From contig JADKFX010000001.1 of NCBI GenBank assembly GCA_016717265.1, positions 1,624,501 through 1,688,500 of the forward strand: 64,000 nt of DNA, in the 5' to 3' direction. Source of the stretch: Saprospiraceae bacterium. Lineage in GTDB: Bacteria > Bacteroidota > Bacteroidia > Chitinophagales > Saprospiraceae. The position numbers and the translations under genes are program-made. The notes under the pieces are model-generated. The model was given only the letters and a program-made list of their open reading frames with translations, was not told the DNA's origin and did not search any database. This document shows, in pieces, positions 36,392 to 45,764 of this stretch; the stretch's first letter is position 1, and every line of letters begins with the position of its first letter.

Positions 36392-37729
36392 ATGGACATA
36401 TTAATTAAAGTTAGCCAATTACTTCTGAGTTTAACGATTCTGGTTGTAATTCATGAATGCGGACATTTTTTTCCTGCAAGATGGTTTAAAACCCGGGTGG
36501 AGAAATTCTATTTATTTTTTAATCCATGGTTCTCCTTATTCAAGAAAAAAATTGGAGAAACAGAATATGGTTTAGGTTGGTTGCCATTAGGGGGTTATGT
36601 AAAAATCGCCGGGATGGTAGATGAGAGTTTTGATATGGAGCAAATGCAATCTGAACCCCAGCCTTGGGAGTTTCGATCGAAACCAGCATGGCAACGTTTA
36701 ATCATTATGCTTGGTGGTGTTACAGTCAATTTTATTTTTGGATTTTTCATATTCTCGATGTTAATATGGAAAAATGGTACTGAATATTTACCAACCAAGG
36801 ACATGAAGTTTGGAATTGCAGTTGATAGTTTAGCTTATGATATGGGTTTTCGGGATGGTGATATCATTGCAAAAGTTGGCGATAAAACATTGGAAAAATT
36901 TGACAGATCTATAATCCTTAAGTCCATAGTTTTAGATAATACTTCTCAAATTGAAGTAATTAGAAATGGTCAGACTCAAATAATTCAAATAGATCCAAAG
37001 TTTGCTTCAGAATTGACGAAGCCAGAATCTAAAAATTTTGAATTATGGGCAGTCCGAACTCCAGCTCAAATTTCTAGTGTATCCGATGGTACACCTGCAA
37101 AGATGAAAGGTTTACAAGCAGGTGATCAATTCATATCTGTGAATGGACAAGCTGTAGCATATATGCATGAAGTTACTAAATTAGTTAAAGGAAAATTGAA
37201 TACACCCTTTTCAATTGTTATAAAAAGAGGGAACGATACCATACCTATTGATATTTCTACCAATAATAATGGCGTTTTAGGATTTTTCTGGGAAGGGTAT
37301 AATAAATTTATGCCAATCAAAACTGAAACTTATAGTTTGATTCAAGCAATACCTGCCGGAATTCACACAGGTTGCGATTTATTAATCGGACAATTAAAAG
37401 CATTTAAACAAATGTTTGCCGGGACGATAAAAGCAAAAGACTCATTAGGTGGATTTGCATCTATTACAAATATGTTTCCTGCAAGTTGGGATTGGACAGC
37501 ATTTTGGAAAATGACAGCTATTTTATCAATTATACTTGGATTTATGAATCTCTTACCAATTCCTGCTTTGGATGGTGGGTATGTAGTTTTCCTTTTAATT
37601 GAAGTTGTTTCAGGTAGGAAAGTACCAGATAAAATAGTTGAAAAAGCCACCATGATCGGCTTTATTTTATTGTTAGCCTTGATGATCTATGCAAATGGAT
37701 TAGATGTCTTTAGGGGCATGAGTAAATAA
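36392..37729 (+). CDS. rseP: Site-2 protease RseP, membrane zinc metalloprotease
   Basis: A 445-residue intramembrane metalloprotease. The zinc site HECGH (residues 21-25, in VVIHECGHFF) lies in the first membrane helix. The second ligand motif LDG (about 393-395, in NLLPIPALDGGYVVF) is near the C terminus. Two PDZ-like regions lie between them, around residues 130-200 and 210-290 (GFRDGDIIAKVGDKTLE and GLQAGDQFISVNGQAV). The segment LGWLPLGGYVKIAGMVDES is typical of RseP in this phylum. It cleaves membrane-anchored regulators, in other bacteria the sigma-E anti-sigma factor. It stands before hscB with about 94 bases between them. Confidence 0.93.
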   Translation: MDILIKVSQLLLSLTILVVIHECGHFFPARWFKTRVEKFYLFFNPWFSLFKKKIGETEYGLGWLPLGGYVKIAGMVDESFDMEQMQSEPQPWEFRSKPAWQRLIIMLGGVTVNFIFGFFIFSMLIWKNGTEYLPTKDMKFGIAVDSLAYDMGFRDGDIIAKVGDKTLEKFDRSIILKSIVLDNTSQIEVIRNGQTQIIQIDPKFASELTKPESKNFELWAVRTPAQISSVSDGTPAKMKGLQAGDQFISVNGQAVAYMHEVTKLVKGKLNTPFSIVIKRGNDTIPIDISTNNNGVLGFFWEGYNKFMPIKTETYSLIQAIPAGIHTGCDLLIGQLKAFKQMFAGTIKAKDSLGGFASITNMFPASWDWTAFWKMTAILSIILGFMNLLPIPALDGGYVVFLLIEVVSGRKVPDKIVEKATMIGFILLLALMIYANGLDVFRGMSK

Positions 37730-37823
37730 TGTAATAAACTTTCTTATTTCTAAAATTGTTTATTTATATCGGGTGTTTATTATAAAATATTCGCTTGATT
37801 TATTTTACAACTAATATAGGTAA

Positions 37824-38342
37824 ATGGATTATTTCCAATATTTTAATTTAAATCCTACATTTCAAATAGATTTAAATGAGTTAAGAAAGCGCTATTACCA
37901 AAAAAGCAAAGAACTTCATCCGGATTTTAGTGCAAATAATATTATAGAAGATGCAGATTATTTAACTGCATTGAATAATCAAGCCTATCAAGTTTTACAA
38001 GACCCAGTGGCTCGATTAAAATATCTTATAGAATCCATAAAGGGACCTATTCCAGATCAACATCAAATTCTACCACAGGATTTTCTTATGGAAATGTTGG
38101 AACTTCATGAAAGTATTTATGAATCTAAGGAAAATTTAAATCATTCTGAATTAGAAAAGCATAAAGTACAATTGGAAGCTTATGAAAAACAAGCATTACA
38201 AACGATAGAGGATGCAATACATGAATTTGATAATGGAAATCGGTCAGATTCAATTTTAAACGAAATGACATTTTATTATTTTAAATTAAAGTATTTTAGA
38301 AGACTCCGACAAACATTAACCGGAAGTTCAATTGAAATGTAA
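37824..38342 (+). CDS. hscB: Fe-S cluster co-chaperone HscB
   Basis: A 172-residue J-domain co-chaperone. The J domain carries the HPD motif in KELHPDFS (near residue 32), after DYFQYFNLNPTF, which is the usual HscB start. The C-terminal helical domain has LPQDFLMEMLELHE, the IscU-binding segment. It delivers IscU to the Hsp70-type chaperone for cluster transfer. HscA is not found in this window, so the partner is either the general DnaK or a gene elsewhere. It is convergent with the O-antigen ligase-like gene, beyond which lie iscA, iscU and iscS on the opposite strand. Confidence 0.92.
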   Translation: MDYFQYFNLNPTFQIDLNELRKRYYQKSKELHPDFSANNIIEDADYLTALNNQAYQVLQDPVARLKYLIESIKGPIPDQHQILPQDFLMEMLELHESIYESKENLNHSELEKHKVQLEAYEKQALQTIEDAIHEFDNGNRSDSILNEMTFYYFKLKYFRRLRQTLTGSSIEM

Positions 38343-38415
38343 TGTCTTAGCTTGCAATAAGTTTTTTCTGGAATTGGGATTCAGTCGCCTAAAATTTAAT
38401 TGAAAGTATTTGAAA

Positions 38416-39732
38416 TTATAAATGAAGCGGTTTTCTCCTACTATAATCATAGAAAATAATTGCAGCGAATAGGATCCAGTAATGCCTGAAATTCATTACG
38501 TCCATTGAAATTGATTCTGCCAGTACAATCCAGAATAAAAGAAAGAACATAAAGGATCGAGGATCTTTATAGGGCATAGATTGTTTAATTATTTGCCAGA
38601 TGCTAAATCCAAAACTTATTAATATTAATAAACCAAGGAAACCAGTTTCTGCCAACATTCCAAAATAGGTTGAGTGTGGATCATATGCTGGAAGATGCTG
38701 AGGGTAGAGTCCTTGTTTTTTTAATAAGGCTACCTCCTGGTTATAATTTCCAGGGCCAATACCCAAAAAGGGATGGTGAAAGAATAAATAACTAGCGGTT
38801 TTTTTAAATTGAAAATAGCCACTCCCGACAATTGTATTTGAAGGAAACGTATATAAAATTTCATTTGAACTAAAGGGACTTTCCATGAAGTTCTGATCAT
38901 TTAATTTTTCATTTTTTAAAAATAAAAAATGCGTTAAAAAAAAGTGTAGCATTGTTGTTGCCAAAAATAAGAATCCAATCAAGGTTTTCGACTTATAATA
39001 TTTATATAGGTAAAGTATTATCCAAGCTATTGCAATGAATAGGAATGATTTTGTAAAACTTAACACTGCAACCAAAGTAAAGAACATGGAAAGCCATAAA
39101 TAATTTCTGTTGTTAGAGAAAAATAAATAGTCAGTTAAGTTAAATACGATGCAGATGTTTATAATCGAAATATACATAGATGGAGTTGTTGTAAATACTC
39201 TTAGCCTATGAGTGTCTCCAAAATATGGATAGTTTAAATAAATTTCAGTTGTATCATTGTGAAAACCATAAATGCTTGCAATCCAGCCGATAAGTCCTAA
39301 TACGGTCATGGTAATGCCTACACTATAGATACTTATTCTTATAGTTTTTATTAATTCATTGGAATTACATAAAGCGCAGAAACATAGTATTATGATCAAC
39401 ACAACTAGAAGATATAATTTTCCAATGATTTCCAAAACTCCATTTAGAGTAAATGAATTTAAAACTGCGATGCTATTTATGGATATGTATAAGCATGCAA
39501 TGATTGTTATATTTTTAATTGGTTTATTAGCAAATAGCGAATACAATACAGGACGGTACTGCTTGAAATTAATAGTGAAATACAGAAGCATACCTAAAAA
39601 CCAGAGCTCGCTTAATTGAACACGGTCAATGAAAAAAGGCAAGTGAAGTAGATTTGGAAACCCACATAAAAAACAATAGATCCCAATGAAATATGCAGGT
39701 ACTGTATGATTACTTTGATTCAGATGCGACAT
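38416..39732 (-). CDS. O-antigen ligase/polymerase (Wzy/WaaL)-like membrane protein
   Basis: A 438-residue protein with about 12 hydrophobic helices. The large periplasmic loop contains HPFLGIGPGNYNQEVALLK and, just after, DPHSTYFGMLAETGFLGLLIL; the HS/N-x-Y...AETG pattern is the conserved core of Wzy_C/O-antigen ligase proteins. It would join or polymerise lipid-linked surface glycans on the periplasmic face. The only close gene on the same strand is iscA upstream (41-base gap), so it may be read through from the isc genes. Which glycan it serves is not shown. Confidence 0.8.
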   Translation of the reverse strand: MSHLNQSNHTVPAYFIGIYCFLCGFPNLLHLPFFIDRVQLSELWFLGMLLYFTINFKQYRPVLYSLFANKPIKNITIIACLYISINSIAVLNSFTLNGVLEIIGKLYLLVVLIIILCFCALCNSNELIKTIRISIYSVGITMTVLGLIGWIASIYGFHNDTTEIYLNYPYFGDTHRLRVFTTTPSMYISIINICIVFNLTDYLFFSNNRNYLWLSMFFTLVAVLSFTKSFLFIAIAWIILYLYKYYKSKTLIGFLFLATTMLHFFLTHFLFLKNEKLNDQNFMESPFSSNEILYTFPSNTIVGSGYFQFKKTASYLFFHHPFLGIGPGNYNQEVALLKKQGLYPQHLPAYDPHSTYFGMLAETGFLGLLILISFGFSIWQIIKQSMPYKDPRSFMFFLLFWIVLAESISMDVMNFRHYWILFAAIIFYDYSRRKPLHL

Positions 39733-39773
39733 GATCTGAATGTAAAGCTATGAAAATGAAGTGGATTGTTTAA

Positions 39774-40100
39774 TTAGACAGCAAAACTTTCACCACAACC
39801 ACAAGTCCGGGAGGCATTCGGATTATTAAAGTAAAACCCTTTCCCTTGAAGCCCTCCTGAAAACTCAAGGGTTGAATTAAATAAATATAAAAAAGATTTC
39901 AGGTCAGTAACAATTTTTTCACCCTTGTCTTCAAATATCTGGTCATTTGGTTTGGGTTCATTGTCGAAATCCATATTATAACTGAGTCCGCTACAACCAC
40001 CGCTGGTTACAGAAACTCTAACAAAATAGGCTTGTTCAATTCCAGCTTCGTTGCGGAGTTGAGTTATTTTTTCTTTCGCACTATCTCCTATGAAGATCAT
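39774..40100 (-). CDS. iscA: A-type Fe-S carrier IscA/HesB
   Basis: A 108-residue A-type carrier protein. The three conserved cysteines are in SGGCSGLSYNM and in the terminal CGCGESFAV pair. FIGDSAKEKITQL is a normal start. It holds and passes Fe-S clusters to client proteins. It is 5 bases from iscU in a leftward run iscS-iscU-iscA and so belongs to the isc operon. A second A-type carrier lies at 61551-61901. Confidence 0.92.
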   Translation of the reverse strand: MIFIGDSAKEKITQLRNEAGIEQAYFVRVSVTSGGCSGLSYNMDFDNEPKPNDQIFEDKGEKIVTDLKSFLYLFNSTLEFSGGLQGKGFYFNNPNASRTCGCGESFAV

Positions 40101-40105
40101 TAATA

Positions 40106-40492
40106 TTAAAGGCTATTTTTGGTTTTATAATCTTTTATCGCACTTTTAATTGCATCTTCGGCTAATACAGAACAATGGATTTTAACTGGCGGTAAAGCAA
40201 GTTCTTCTACAATGGCCATATTATCAATAGTCATAGCTTCATTTAAGGATTTTCCCTTTAACCATTCCGTAGCGAGTGATGAGGATGCAATTGCAGAACC
40301 ACATCCAAAGGTTTTAAATTTAGCATCTTCAATAATGCCAGAATCCTGATTCACCTTTATTTGGAGCCGCATTACATCACCACATTCTGGAGCACCTACG
40401 AGGCCAGTTCCAACAGATAAATCATTTTTATCCATGGTTCCAACATTTTTTGGATTTTTAAAATGATCTAAAACTTTTTCTGAATATGCCAT
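40106..40492 (-). CDS. iscU: Fe-S scaffold protein IscU
   Basis: A 128-residue scaffold on which IscS assembles Fe-S clusters. The three cluster cysteines are Cys37 (GAPECGDVM), Cys64 (TFGCGSAIASS) and Cys107 (KIHCSVLAEDAI); Asp39 and the LPPVK motif (chaperone recognition, here ALPPVKIHC) are also present. Its length is standard for IscU rather than SufU. It follows iscS by about 108 bases and directly precedes iscA. hscB is nearby on the other strand. Confidence 0.96.
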   Translation of the reverse strand: MAYSEKVLDHFKNPKNVGTMDKNDLSVGTGLVGAPECGDVMRLQIKVNQDSGIIEDAKFKTFGCGSAIASSSLATEWLKGKSLNEAMTIDNMAIVEELALPPVKIHCSVLAEDAIKSAIKDYKTKNSL

Positions 40493-40600
40493 TTTATTTA
40501 AAATTTAAATTGAATAGTTGAATGGAAATCGACTTACCGATTTTGTTCGAACTATGTATGAAATTAATATTTTTTCAATAATATTTTGAGTTCTTAATTA

Positions 40601-41821
40601 TTAATGGGTTGCCCAATCAATTTTAGTTAAATCAACACCTTCTTTATACATTTCCCAAATGGGTGATAAGTCGCGCATATGATTGACTCCTTTTTTTATT
40701 GCTTCTATTGCAAAATCAACATCTTCTTCTGTTGTAAATCTGCCCAGAGAAAATCGTAAAGAGGAATGTGCTAAATCGTCACCAAGACCCAAGGCTACCA
40801 AGACATAACTTGGTTCAAGGGATGCAGATGTACATGCGGAACCTGAAGATAATGCAATATCTTGATTAAAAGTCATCATTAAACCTTCCCCTTCCACATG
40901 TTTAAAAGAAATATTGGCCACATGCGGCATTCTATGGGCGGTATTACCGTTTACATAAACTTCTTCCAATTCACTTTTGAACCGGGATTCTAATTTATCT
41001 CTTAATTTGCTAAGACGCATAGCATCTTGTGCCATTTCTGCTTTAGCAATTTCTGCGGCTTTACCTAATCCAACAATACCAGGTACATTTAAAGTTCCAC
41101 TTCGCATACCTCTTTCATGTCCACCACCGTCCATTTGAGCGGTAACTTTTACCCGTGGGTCTTTTCGACTCACATATAAGACACCAACACCTTTGGGTCC
41201 GTACATTTTATGCCCTGAAAAAGCCATTAAATGCACACCATTTTCTCTAGGATTCACAGGTATTTTTCCTACAGCTTGCGTTGCATCACTCATAAATAAT
41301 ACACCATGACGGGCACATATTTCACCAATTTCTTTCATGGGTTGTATAACTCCGGTCTCATTATTTGCCCACATGATAGAAACCAAAATAGTGTCTTTCC
41401 GAATGGCAGCTTCTAATGCTTTCAAATCAATTAAGCCGTCTGACAAGACATCCAAATAAGTGATTTCTCCACCATGCTTTTCTAAAGATTTACAGGAATC
41501 CAGCACTGCTTTATGTTCTGTTTTGGCAGTAATGATATGTTTTCCTTTTCGACTATACATTTCGAAAACTCCTTTCAAAGCTAAATTGTCAGATTCTGTT
41601 GCTCCAGAAGTAAAAATAATCTCTTTTTCATCTGCTCCGATAAGATCTGCAATTCGTTGTCGAGCAATATCTACGGCTTCTTCTGCTTCCCAACCAAATG
41701 GATGGCTACGACTCGCTGCATTTCCAGGATGTTCATAAAAAAAAGGCAACATTGCTTCCACTACCCGAGGATCACAAGGTGTGGTTGCATTATTGTCCAA
41801 ATATACTTTGTGAAAAGCCAT
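40601..41821 (-). CDS. iscS: Cysteine desulfurase IscS
   Basis: A 406-residue PLP enzyme that takes sulfur from L-cysteine for Fe-S clusters and tRNA thiolation. The start VYLDNNATTPCDPRV is typical; the PLP lysine is Lys205 (FSGHKMYGPKG), and the sulfur-carrying Cys is Cys330, in the flexible loop ALSSGSACTSASLEPS that defines class I enzymes (IscS/NifS). It is the first gene of the leftward isc operon. There is no IscR repressor gene, ferredoxin or HscA next to it, unlike the E. coli operon. A TATCTTTG-like -7 element is seen upstream on the minus strand at 41856-41863. Confidence 0.95.
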   Translation of the reverse strand: MAFHKVYLDNNATTPCDPRVVEAMLPFFYEHPGNAASRSHPFGWEAEEAVDIARQRIADLIGADEKEIIFTSGATESDNLALKGVFEMYSRKGKHIITAKTEHKAVLDSCKSLEKHGGEITYLDVLSDGLIDLKALEAAIRKDTILVSIMWANNETGVIQPMKEIGEICARHGVLFMSDATQAVGKIPVNPRENGVHLMAFSGHKMYGPKGVGVLYVSRKDPRVKVTAQMDGGGHERGMRSGTLNVPGIVGLGKAAEIAKAEMAQDAMRLSKLRDKLESRFKSELEEVYVNGNTAHRMPHVANISFKHVEGEGLMMTFNQDIALSSGSACTSASLEPSYVLVALGLGDDLAHSSLRFSLGRFTTEEDVDFAIEAIKKGVNHMRDLSPIWEMYKEGVDLTKIDWATH

Positions 41822-42111
41822 TAAGTTTTTGATTTATAAGACATTAATTCTATACCAAAGATAACATCATAAAAGCTTTTCTGTTTAAAATTAAAATGTG
41901 TAAATAATTAAATTTCTTATAAAAACTATGGTTGTCACTTGCATTTAATCATGTATTGGATAAAATTATAAATTTTAAACTTGAAATTTTAAAGAATTGA
42001 CAAATACTGTATTGTATAATGATTTAGTCTTTAGAATTTAAATTAGGAAATTCACAGGTTGTAATATGGATAGCTTATTTTTTCATTTTGATTTGCCAAT
42101 CTCGATTGATT
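41822..42111. other. Divergent intergenic region between iscS and meaB
   Basis: AT-rich gap with a possible leftward -7 element (TATCTTTG on the minus strand, 41856-41863). I see no ORF, tRNA, tandem repeat or IscR-like palindrome. The rightward promoter of meaB follows at its right end. Confidence 0.4.
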
Positions 42112-42144
42112 TTTGAATTTTTCAAATTATAATTAATATATTTG
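42112..42144 (+). promoter_or_regulatory. Bacteroidota-type promoter for meaB
   Basis: TTTG, then exactly 21 bases, then TATATTTG: a full match to the primary-sigma promoter consensus of this phylum. Transcription would start around 42150, leaving a leader of about 40 bases before the TTG start of meaB. Confidence 0.62.
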
Positions 42145-42192
42145 TACATTCAACGCTGAATTAGAGTATTTTACACATTAAACATTATTATA

Positions 42193-43191
42193 TTGTTTAA
42201 TTTAAATCAAATATCCGAATGGTCATCCAAATTAAGAAATGGAGATCGTATCGCATTATCAAAAGCAATAACTTTAATAGAAAGTAGTAAAGCTGAAGAT
42301 AAAATAGCAAGAAAATCTATTTTAAAGGATCTAAAATCCGAAAGTAGTAACAGTTTGCGCATTGGCATAACAGGTCCTCCGGGTGCAGGAAAGAGTACTT
42401 TAATTGAAGTATTAGGGTTAGCATTAATAAATCAGGGGTTTTCCGTAGCTGTTTTAAGTATTGATCCAAGTTCTGCAATAACGAAAGGAAGTATTTTAGG
42501 CGACAAAACGCGAATGCAAAGATTAGCTTTGGAAGCGAAGTCCTTTATTCGACCATCACCAGCAGGTGAACATTTGGGAGGTGTAGCGCAAAGGACCCGA
42601 GAAAGTATTTGGCTTTGTGAAGCAGCTGGATTTGATTTTGTTTTGGTAGAAACTGCCGGAATCGGACAATCAGAGTACCAGGTATCAACGATGACGGATC
42701 TCACGATATTATTAAATATACCAGGAGCAGGGGATGACCTTCAGGGGATCAAGAAAGGAATTTTGGAATGGACAGATATTATTGTTTTGAATAAAGTAGA
42801 TCATGAATTGGACCCAATTTCAATTCGAAGTTATAATGATTTACTTATTGCCAATCATTTTATACAAAGTAATACACCGGGTTGGAATCGAAAAATCATC
42901 CGAACCAGTGCTTTAAATAACCTTGGAATTGACTTATTGATGGATGAAATATTTGCATTTAAAGCATTCATTATCAGAGAGAAATATATTATAAAACACC
43001 GATTAGACCAATTGAAAAATTATTATCGTGATTTATTGAAAGGCCGAATATGGCAACAAGCTATGCAGTCTCCGGAAGTGTTAAAATATCTTGAAGAGAC
43101 CGAAAAAAATATCATTGATTTGCAAATAAGCCCTGAAGAAGCTGCAGATATCAGCTTAGCGTTTATTTTTGCGTTCTTTAATAAGACGTAG
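42193..43191 (+). CDS. meaB: Methylmalonyl-CoA mutase-associated GTPase MeaB (ArgK family)
   Basis: A 332-residue G3E-type GTPase. The Walker A loop is GPPGAGKST (61-69), followed by VLSIDPSSAITKGSILGDKTRM, SPAGEHLGGVAQRTRE, the DXXG-like VETAGIGQSE, and NKVD for guanine recognition. It protects and loads cobalamin into methylmalonyl-CoA mutase. No mutase gene lies in the window. A TTG is the most likely start, since no ATG occurs before the conserved region and a strong promoter is just upstream. It overlaps the M23 peptidase gene by 23 bases. Confidence 0.88.
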   Translation: MFNLNQISEWSSKLRNGDRIALSKAITLIESSKAEDKIARKSILKDLKSESSNSLRIGITGPPGAGKSTLIEVLGLALINQGFSVAVLSIDPSSAITKGSILGDKTRMQRLALEAKSFIRPSPAGEHLGGVAQRTRESIWLCEAAGFDFVLVETAGIGQSEYQVSTMTDLTILLNIPGAGDDLQGIKKGILEWTDIIVLNKVDHELDPISIRSYNDLLIANHFIQSNTPGWNRKIIRTSALNNLGIDLLMDEIFAFKAFIIREKYIIKHRLDQLKNYYRDLLKGRIWQQAMQSPEVLKYLEETEKNIIDLQISPEEAADISLAFIFAFFNKT

Positions 43192-44911
43192 TAAGAATGA
43201 AAAAGGATTTTGGGTGCTCATATGGCTGTGTTTTTCATTTAAAATTGATTATCCTCCATTTATATCATACCCACCTGTCTTTACCTTGGTAGCTCCAGTC
43301 CGGGATGAACTATCTATTACCGGGAGTTTTGGCGAATTGCGTAATAATCATTTTCACGGTGGAATTGACATTCGATCCGCGCGAGGTATCCATGGTGATG
43401 ACATTCTATCTGCAGGAGATGGATACATAAGTAAAATTATTATAGATTCTGACGAGTATGGAAAATCCATGTACATCAGTCATCCAAATGGATTGGTCAC
43501 TTTTTATGCGCATTTGAGGGATTTTAGAAAGGATATTAGCGATTATATTAAGGCAAAACAATATGAACAAGAGCGTTTTCAAATATCCTTAGATTTTGAT
43601 CCTGATGATTTTCCTGTAAAAGGCGGTGAACATTTAGCCTATATGGGAAATACCGGTGCTAGTAGAGGCAAGCATCTTCATTTTGAAGTTCGAAATGCGA
43701 AAGATGATGAAGTTTGGGATCCTACACATTTTGGATTGCCAATAAAAGATGATATTGCGCCAACGATCCGGCGAATTAAAGTGTATGGGTATGACGGCAA
43801 TGGGAATGATATTTCCAGTAAAGTGTATTCTAAAACCCAAATTGATCAGGCTTCTGTTCCATTAGAAATTTCAGGAGATGTTTTTTCAGTTGGATTAGAT
43901 GCTTTGGATCGATCTGATAATTCCTGGAATTATACAGGTATAAAATCAATTCAATTATTTATTGATGGTGGAATGTTCTATCATTTTTCTGCAGATAATT
44001 GGAAACGAAATGATACAAAATATATAAATGCACATATAGATTTTGGAGCTAAATCGGCATCTAAAGGGCAATTTCATAGATGCTTTTTGTTGTCTGGAAA
44101 CAAAATGAATGTTTATTTATCTGTTCAAAACGATGGTTTCTTTTATATGAGTGATACCCTGGCTCATGAGGTAAAAGTTATTGCAGGAGATGCTAATGGC
44201 AATCAAAGTGAAGTCAATTTTAAGATCCAAAGAAAAGACTATCAATTTAGTAAGATTTCGAGTAAGTATCAGGATATACTTTATCATGACCGCGATAAAA
44301 TTTTCGCAACTCAAAATGCTATTTTGAAATTTCAAACGGGTTCGGTATATGAAGATTTGAATTGTGAATTGCGAAAGCATTCGAATCCAAATAAGAATTG
44401 TTTTTCAGATTGGATTGGAATTATCCCTTCCAATGAACCCGTCCATCTAAGCTCAGAAATAAGGTTAAAACCAGAGAAAGTAATTCCGGATGCGTATAGA
44501 GATAAATGCTTTGTAGCAATTCAAAGAGGGAATGGATATTTGTCGGTTGGTGGCACATGGGAAGGGGAGGAATTAGTAAGTTATGCGAGATCTTTAGGAC
44601 CCTTTTGTATTGCCTTAGATACCGTTGCACCTTTTATAAAAGCATCTTTAAACAGAAAAAAAGCATTTCCAAAAAACCAATTGGTATTTAAAATTTCAGA
44701 TAATGTAAATACTTCACGCGAAATTCCAGATATCTATTATGAAGCGCGTATAGATGGGCAGTGGGTATTGATGGAATATGATAAGAAGTCTGCCAGTATC
44801 CGACATCATTTCGAAGATTGGTTAGGTAAAGGAAAACATCAATATGAAATATTAGTGCGCGATTATTTAGGGAATCAAAGAACCTACAAAGGAAACTTTG
44901 TAAGAAGTTAA
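43169..44911 (+). CDS. M23-family metallopeptidase (LytM-like)
   Basis: A 580-residue exported peptidase. A weak hydrophobic segment (FWVLIWLCFSFKI) near the start may be a signal. The LytM domain carries the zinc ligands His63 and Asp67 (NNHFHGGIDIRS), then YISHPNGLVTFYAHL, then His169 and His171 (GKHLHFEV). All catalytic positions are kept, so it is likely an active peptidoglycan endopeptidase. About 370 residues of beta-rich sequence follow with no clear family. The start is TTG within the 3' end of meaB, so translation is likely coupled; a later GTG is an alternative. Confidence 0.8.
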   Translation: MRSLIRRSKNEKGFWVLIWLCFSFKIDYPPFISYPPVFTLVAPVRDELSITGSFGELRNNHFHGGIDIRSARGIHGDDILSAGDGYISKIIIDSDEYGKSMYISHPNGLVTFYAHLRDFRKDISDYIKAKQYEQERFQISLDFDPDDFPVKGGEHLAYMGNTGASRGKHLHFEVRNAKDDEVWDPTHFGLPIKDDIAPTIRRIKVYGYDGNGNDISSKVYSKTQIDQASVPLEISGDVFSVGLDALDRSDNSWNYTGIKSIQLFIDGGMFYHFSADNWKRNDTKYINAHIDFGAKSASKGQFHRCFLLSGNKMNVYLSVQNDGFFYMSDTLAHEVKVIAGDANGNQSEVNFKIQRKDYQFSKISSKYQDILYHDRDKIFATQNAILKFQTGSVYEDLNCELRKHSNPNKNCFSDWIGIIPSNEPVHLSSEIRLKPEKVIPDAYRDKCFVAIQRGNGYLSVGGTWEGEELVSYARSLGPFCIALDTVAPFIKASLNRKKAFPKNQLVFKISDNVNTSREIPDIYYEARIDGQWVLMEYDKKSASIRHHFEDWLGKGKHQYEILVRDYLGNQRTYKGNFVRS

Positions 44912-44930
44912 ATGGTATCTTTATACGATC

Positions 44931-45422
44931 ATGTCAGTGCCGGATTACAAACCTCAGTTTAAAATTCAAATAGGGGATACTGCAGTTAATTTTAAAACGA
45001 CTATTCAAGATGGTTCAATCATTGAATTAAATAAAATTAAATCTAAATGGATCGTGTTATTTTTTTATCCTGAAGATAATACGCCAACCTGCACCAAAGA
45101 AGCTTGTAATCTTAGAGATCATTTTAAAATTATCAAAGATTGTGGAGCGATCATTTTTGGAATAAGTCCAGATACGGAAGCCAAGCATCAAAAATTTATT
45201 TCTAAGTTTTCGTTGCCTTATGATTTAATCGCTGATGTGAATCATGAAATTTCATCAGCATATGGTGTTTGGGGTACCAAGAAATTTATGGGGCTTGTCT
45301 TTGATGGAATTCATCGGAGCACCATAATTATTAATGAAAATCATAAGATACAGGATATAATTTATCCGGTTGTTTCAGCGACCCATCACGAACAAATCTT
45401 ACAATCAATTCAATTAAAATAA
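44931..45422 (+). CDS. bcp: Peroxiredoxin, Bcp/PrxQ type
   Basis: A 163-residue thiol peroxidase that reduces hydrogen peroxide and organic peroxides in the cytoplasm. The peroxidatic cysteine is Cys54 in NTPTCTKEACNLRDHF, and Cys59, five residues later, is the likely resolving Cys, the pattern of the Bcp subfamily. VLFFYPEDNTPTC and GISPDTEAKHQKF are characteristic. The gene starts at an ATG 19 bases after the M23 peptidase gene and is followed by a metal-binding lipoprotein, so all four genes of this run may be one operon. Confidence 0.92.
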   Translation: MSVPDYKPQFKIQIGDTAVNFKTTIQDGSIIELNKIKSKWIVLFFYPEDNTPTCTKEACNLRDHFKIIKDCGAIIFGISPDTEAKHQKFISKFSLPYDLIADVNHEISSAYGVWGTKKFMGLVFDGIHRSTIIINENHKIQDIIYPVVSATHHEQILQSIQLK

Positions 45423-45429
45423 ATTTAAT

Positions 45430-45693
45430 ATGAGAATCAATCTTTTTGTATTCATGAGTTGTATAATTCTATGGAATCTCAACCTGGGTTGTAAATCCAA
45501 AATGGGCGAACAGGACCGTCCGGTAATGGAAAAAGTGGACACCAGTGGAATAGAATATAGTTCGATGTATATATGTCCTATGCATTGTAAAGGAAGTGGA
45601 AGTGATAAACCTGGAATCTGTCCAGTTTGTGGAATGGATTATGAATTAAATGAAAATATCCATCAACACCCGGCACAAGACAGTGTGCATTAA
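45430..45693 (+). CDS. Small lipoprotein with heavy-metal-binding motif
   Basis: An 87-residue protein with a signal ending LNLGC (lipobox). The mature part has YICPMHCKGSGSD followed by KPGICPVCGMDYE, the paired CPMH and CPxCGM motifs of the 'heavy metal binding domain' found at the ends of copper and zinc efflux proteins and in small Bacteroidota lipoproteins. A His-rich tail (HQHPAQDSVH) could add ligands. It probably binds copper or zinc in the periplasm. It is 7 bases after the peroxiredoxin gene and likely co-transcribed. Confidence 0.82.
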   Translation: MRINLFVFMSCIILWNLNLGCKSKMGEQDRPVMEKVDTSGIEYSSMYICPMHCKGSGSDKPGICPVCGMDYELNENIHQHPAQDSVH

Positions 45694-45764
45694 TCCTAGG
45701 GATTCCTGAAATTCAACAAATTATACATATAAAATAAAAATATATAAAAATAATTTATATATAA

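Noticed and set aside
39774..41821. Isc genes considered as a nif-type nitrogen fixation locus
   Set aside because: The scaffold is a 128-residue IscU and no nif genes are present; this is housekeeping Fe-S assembly.
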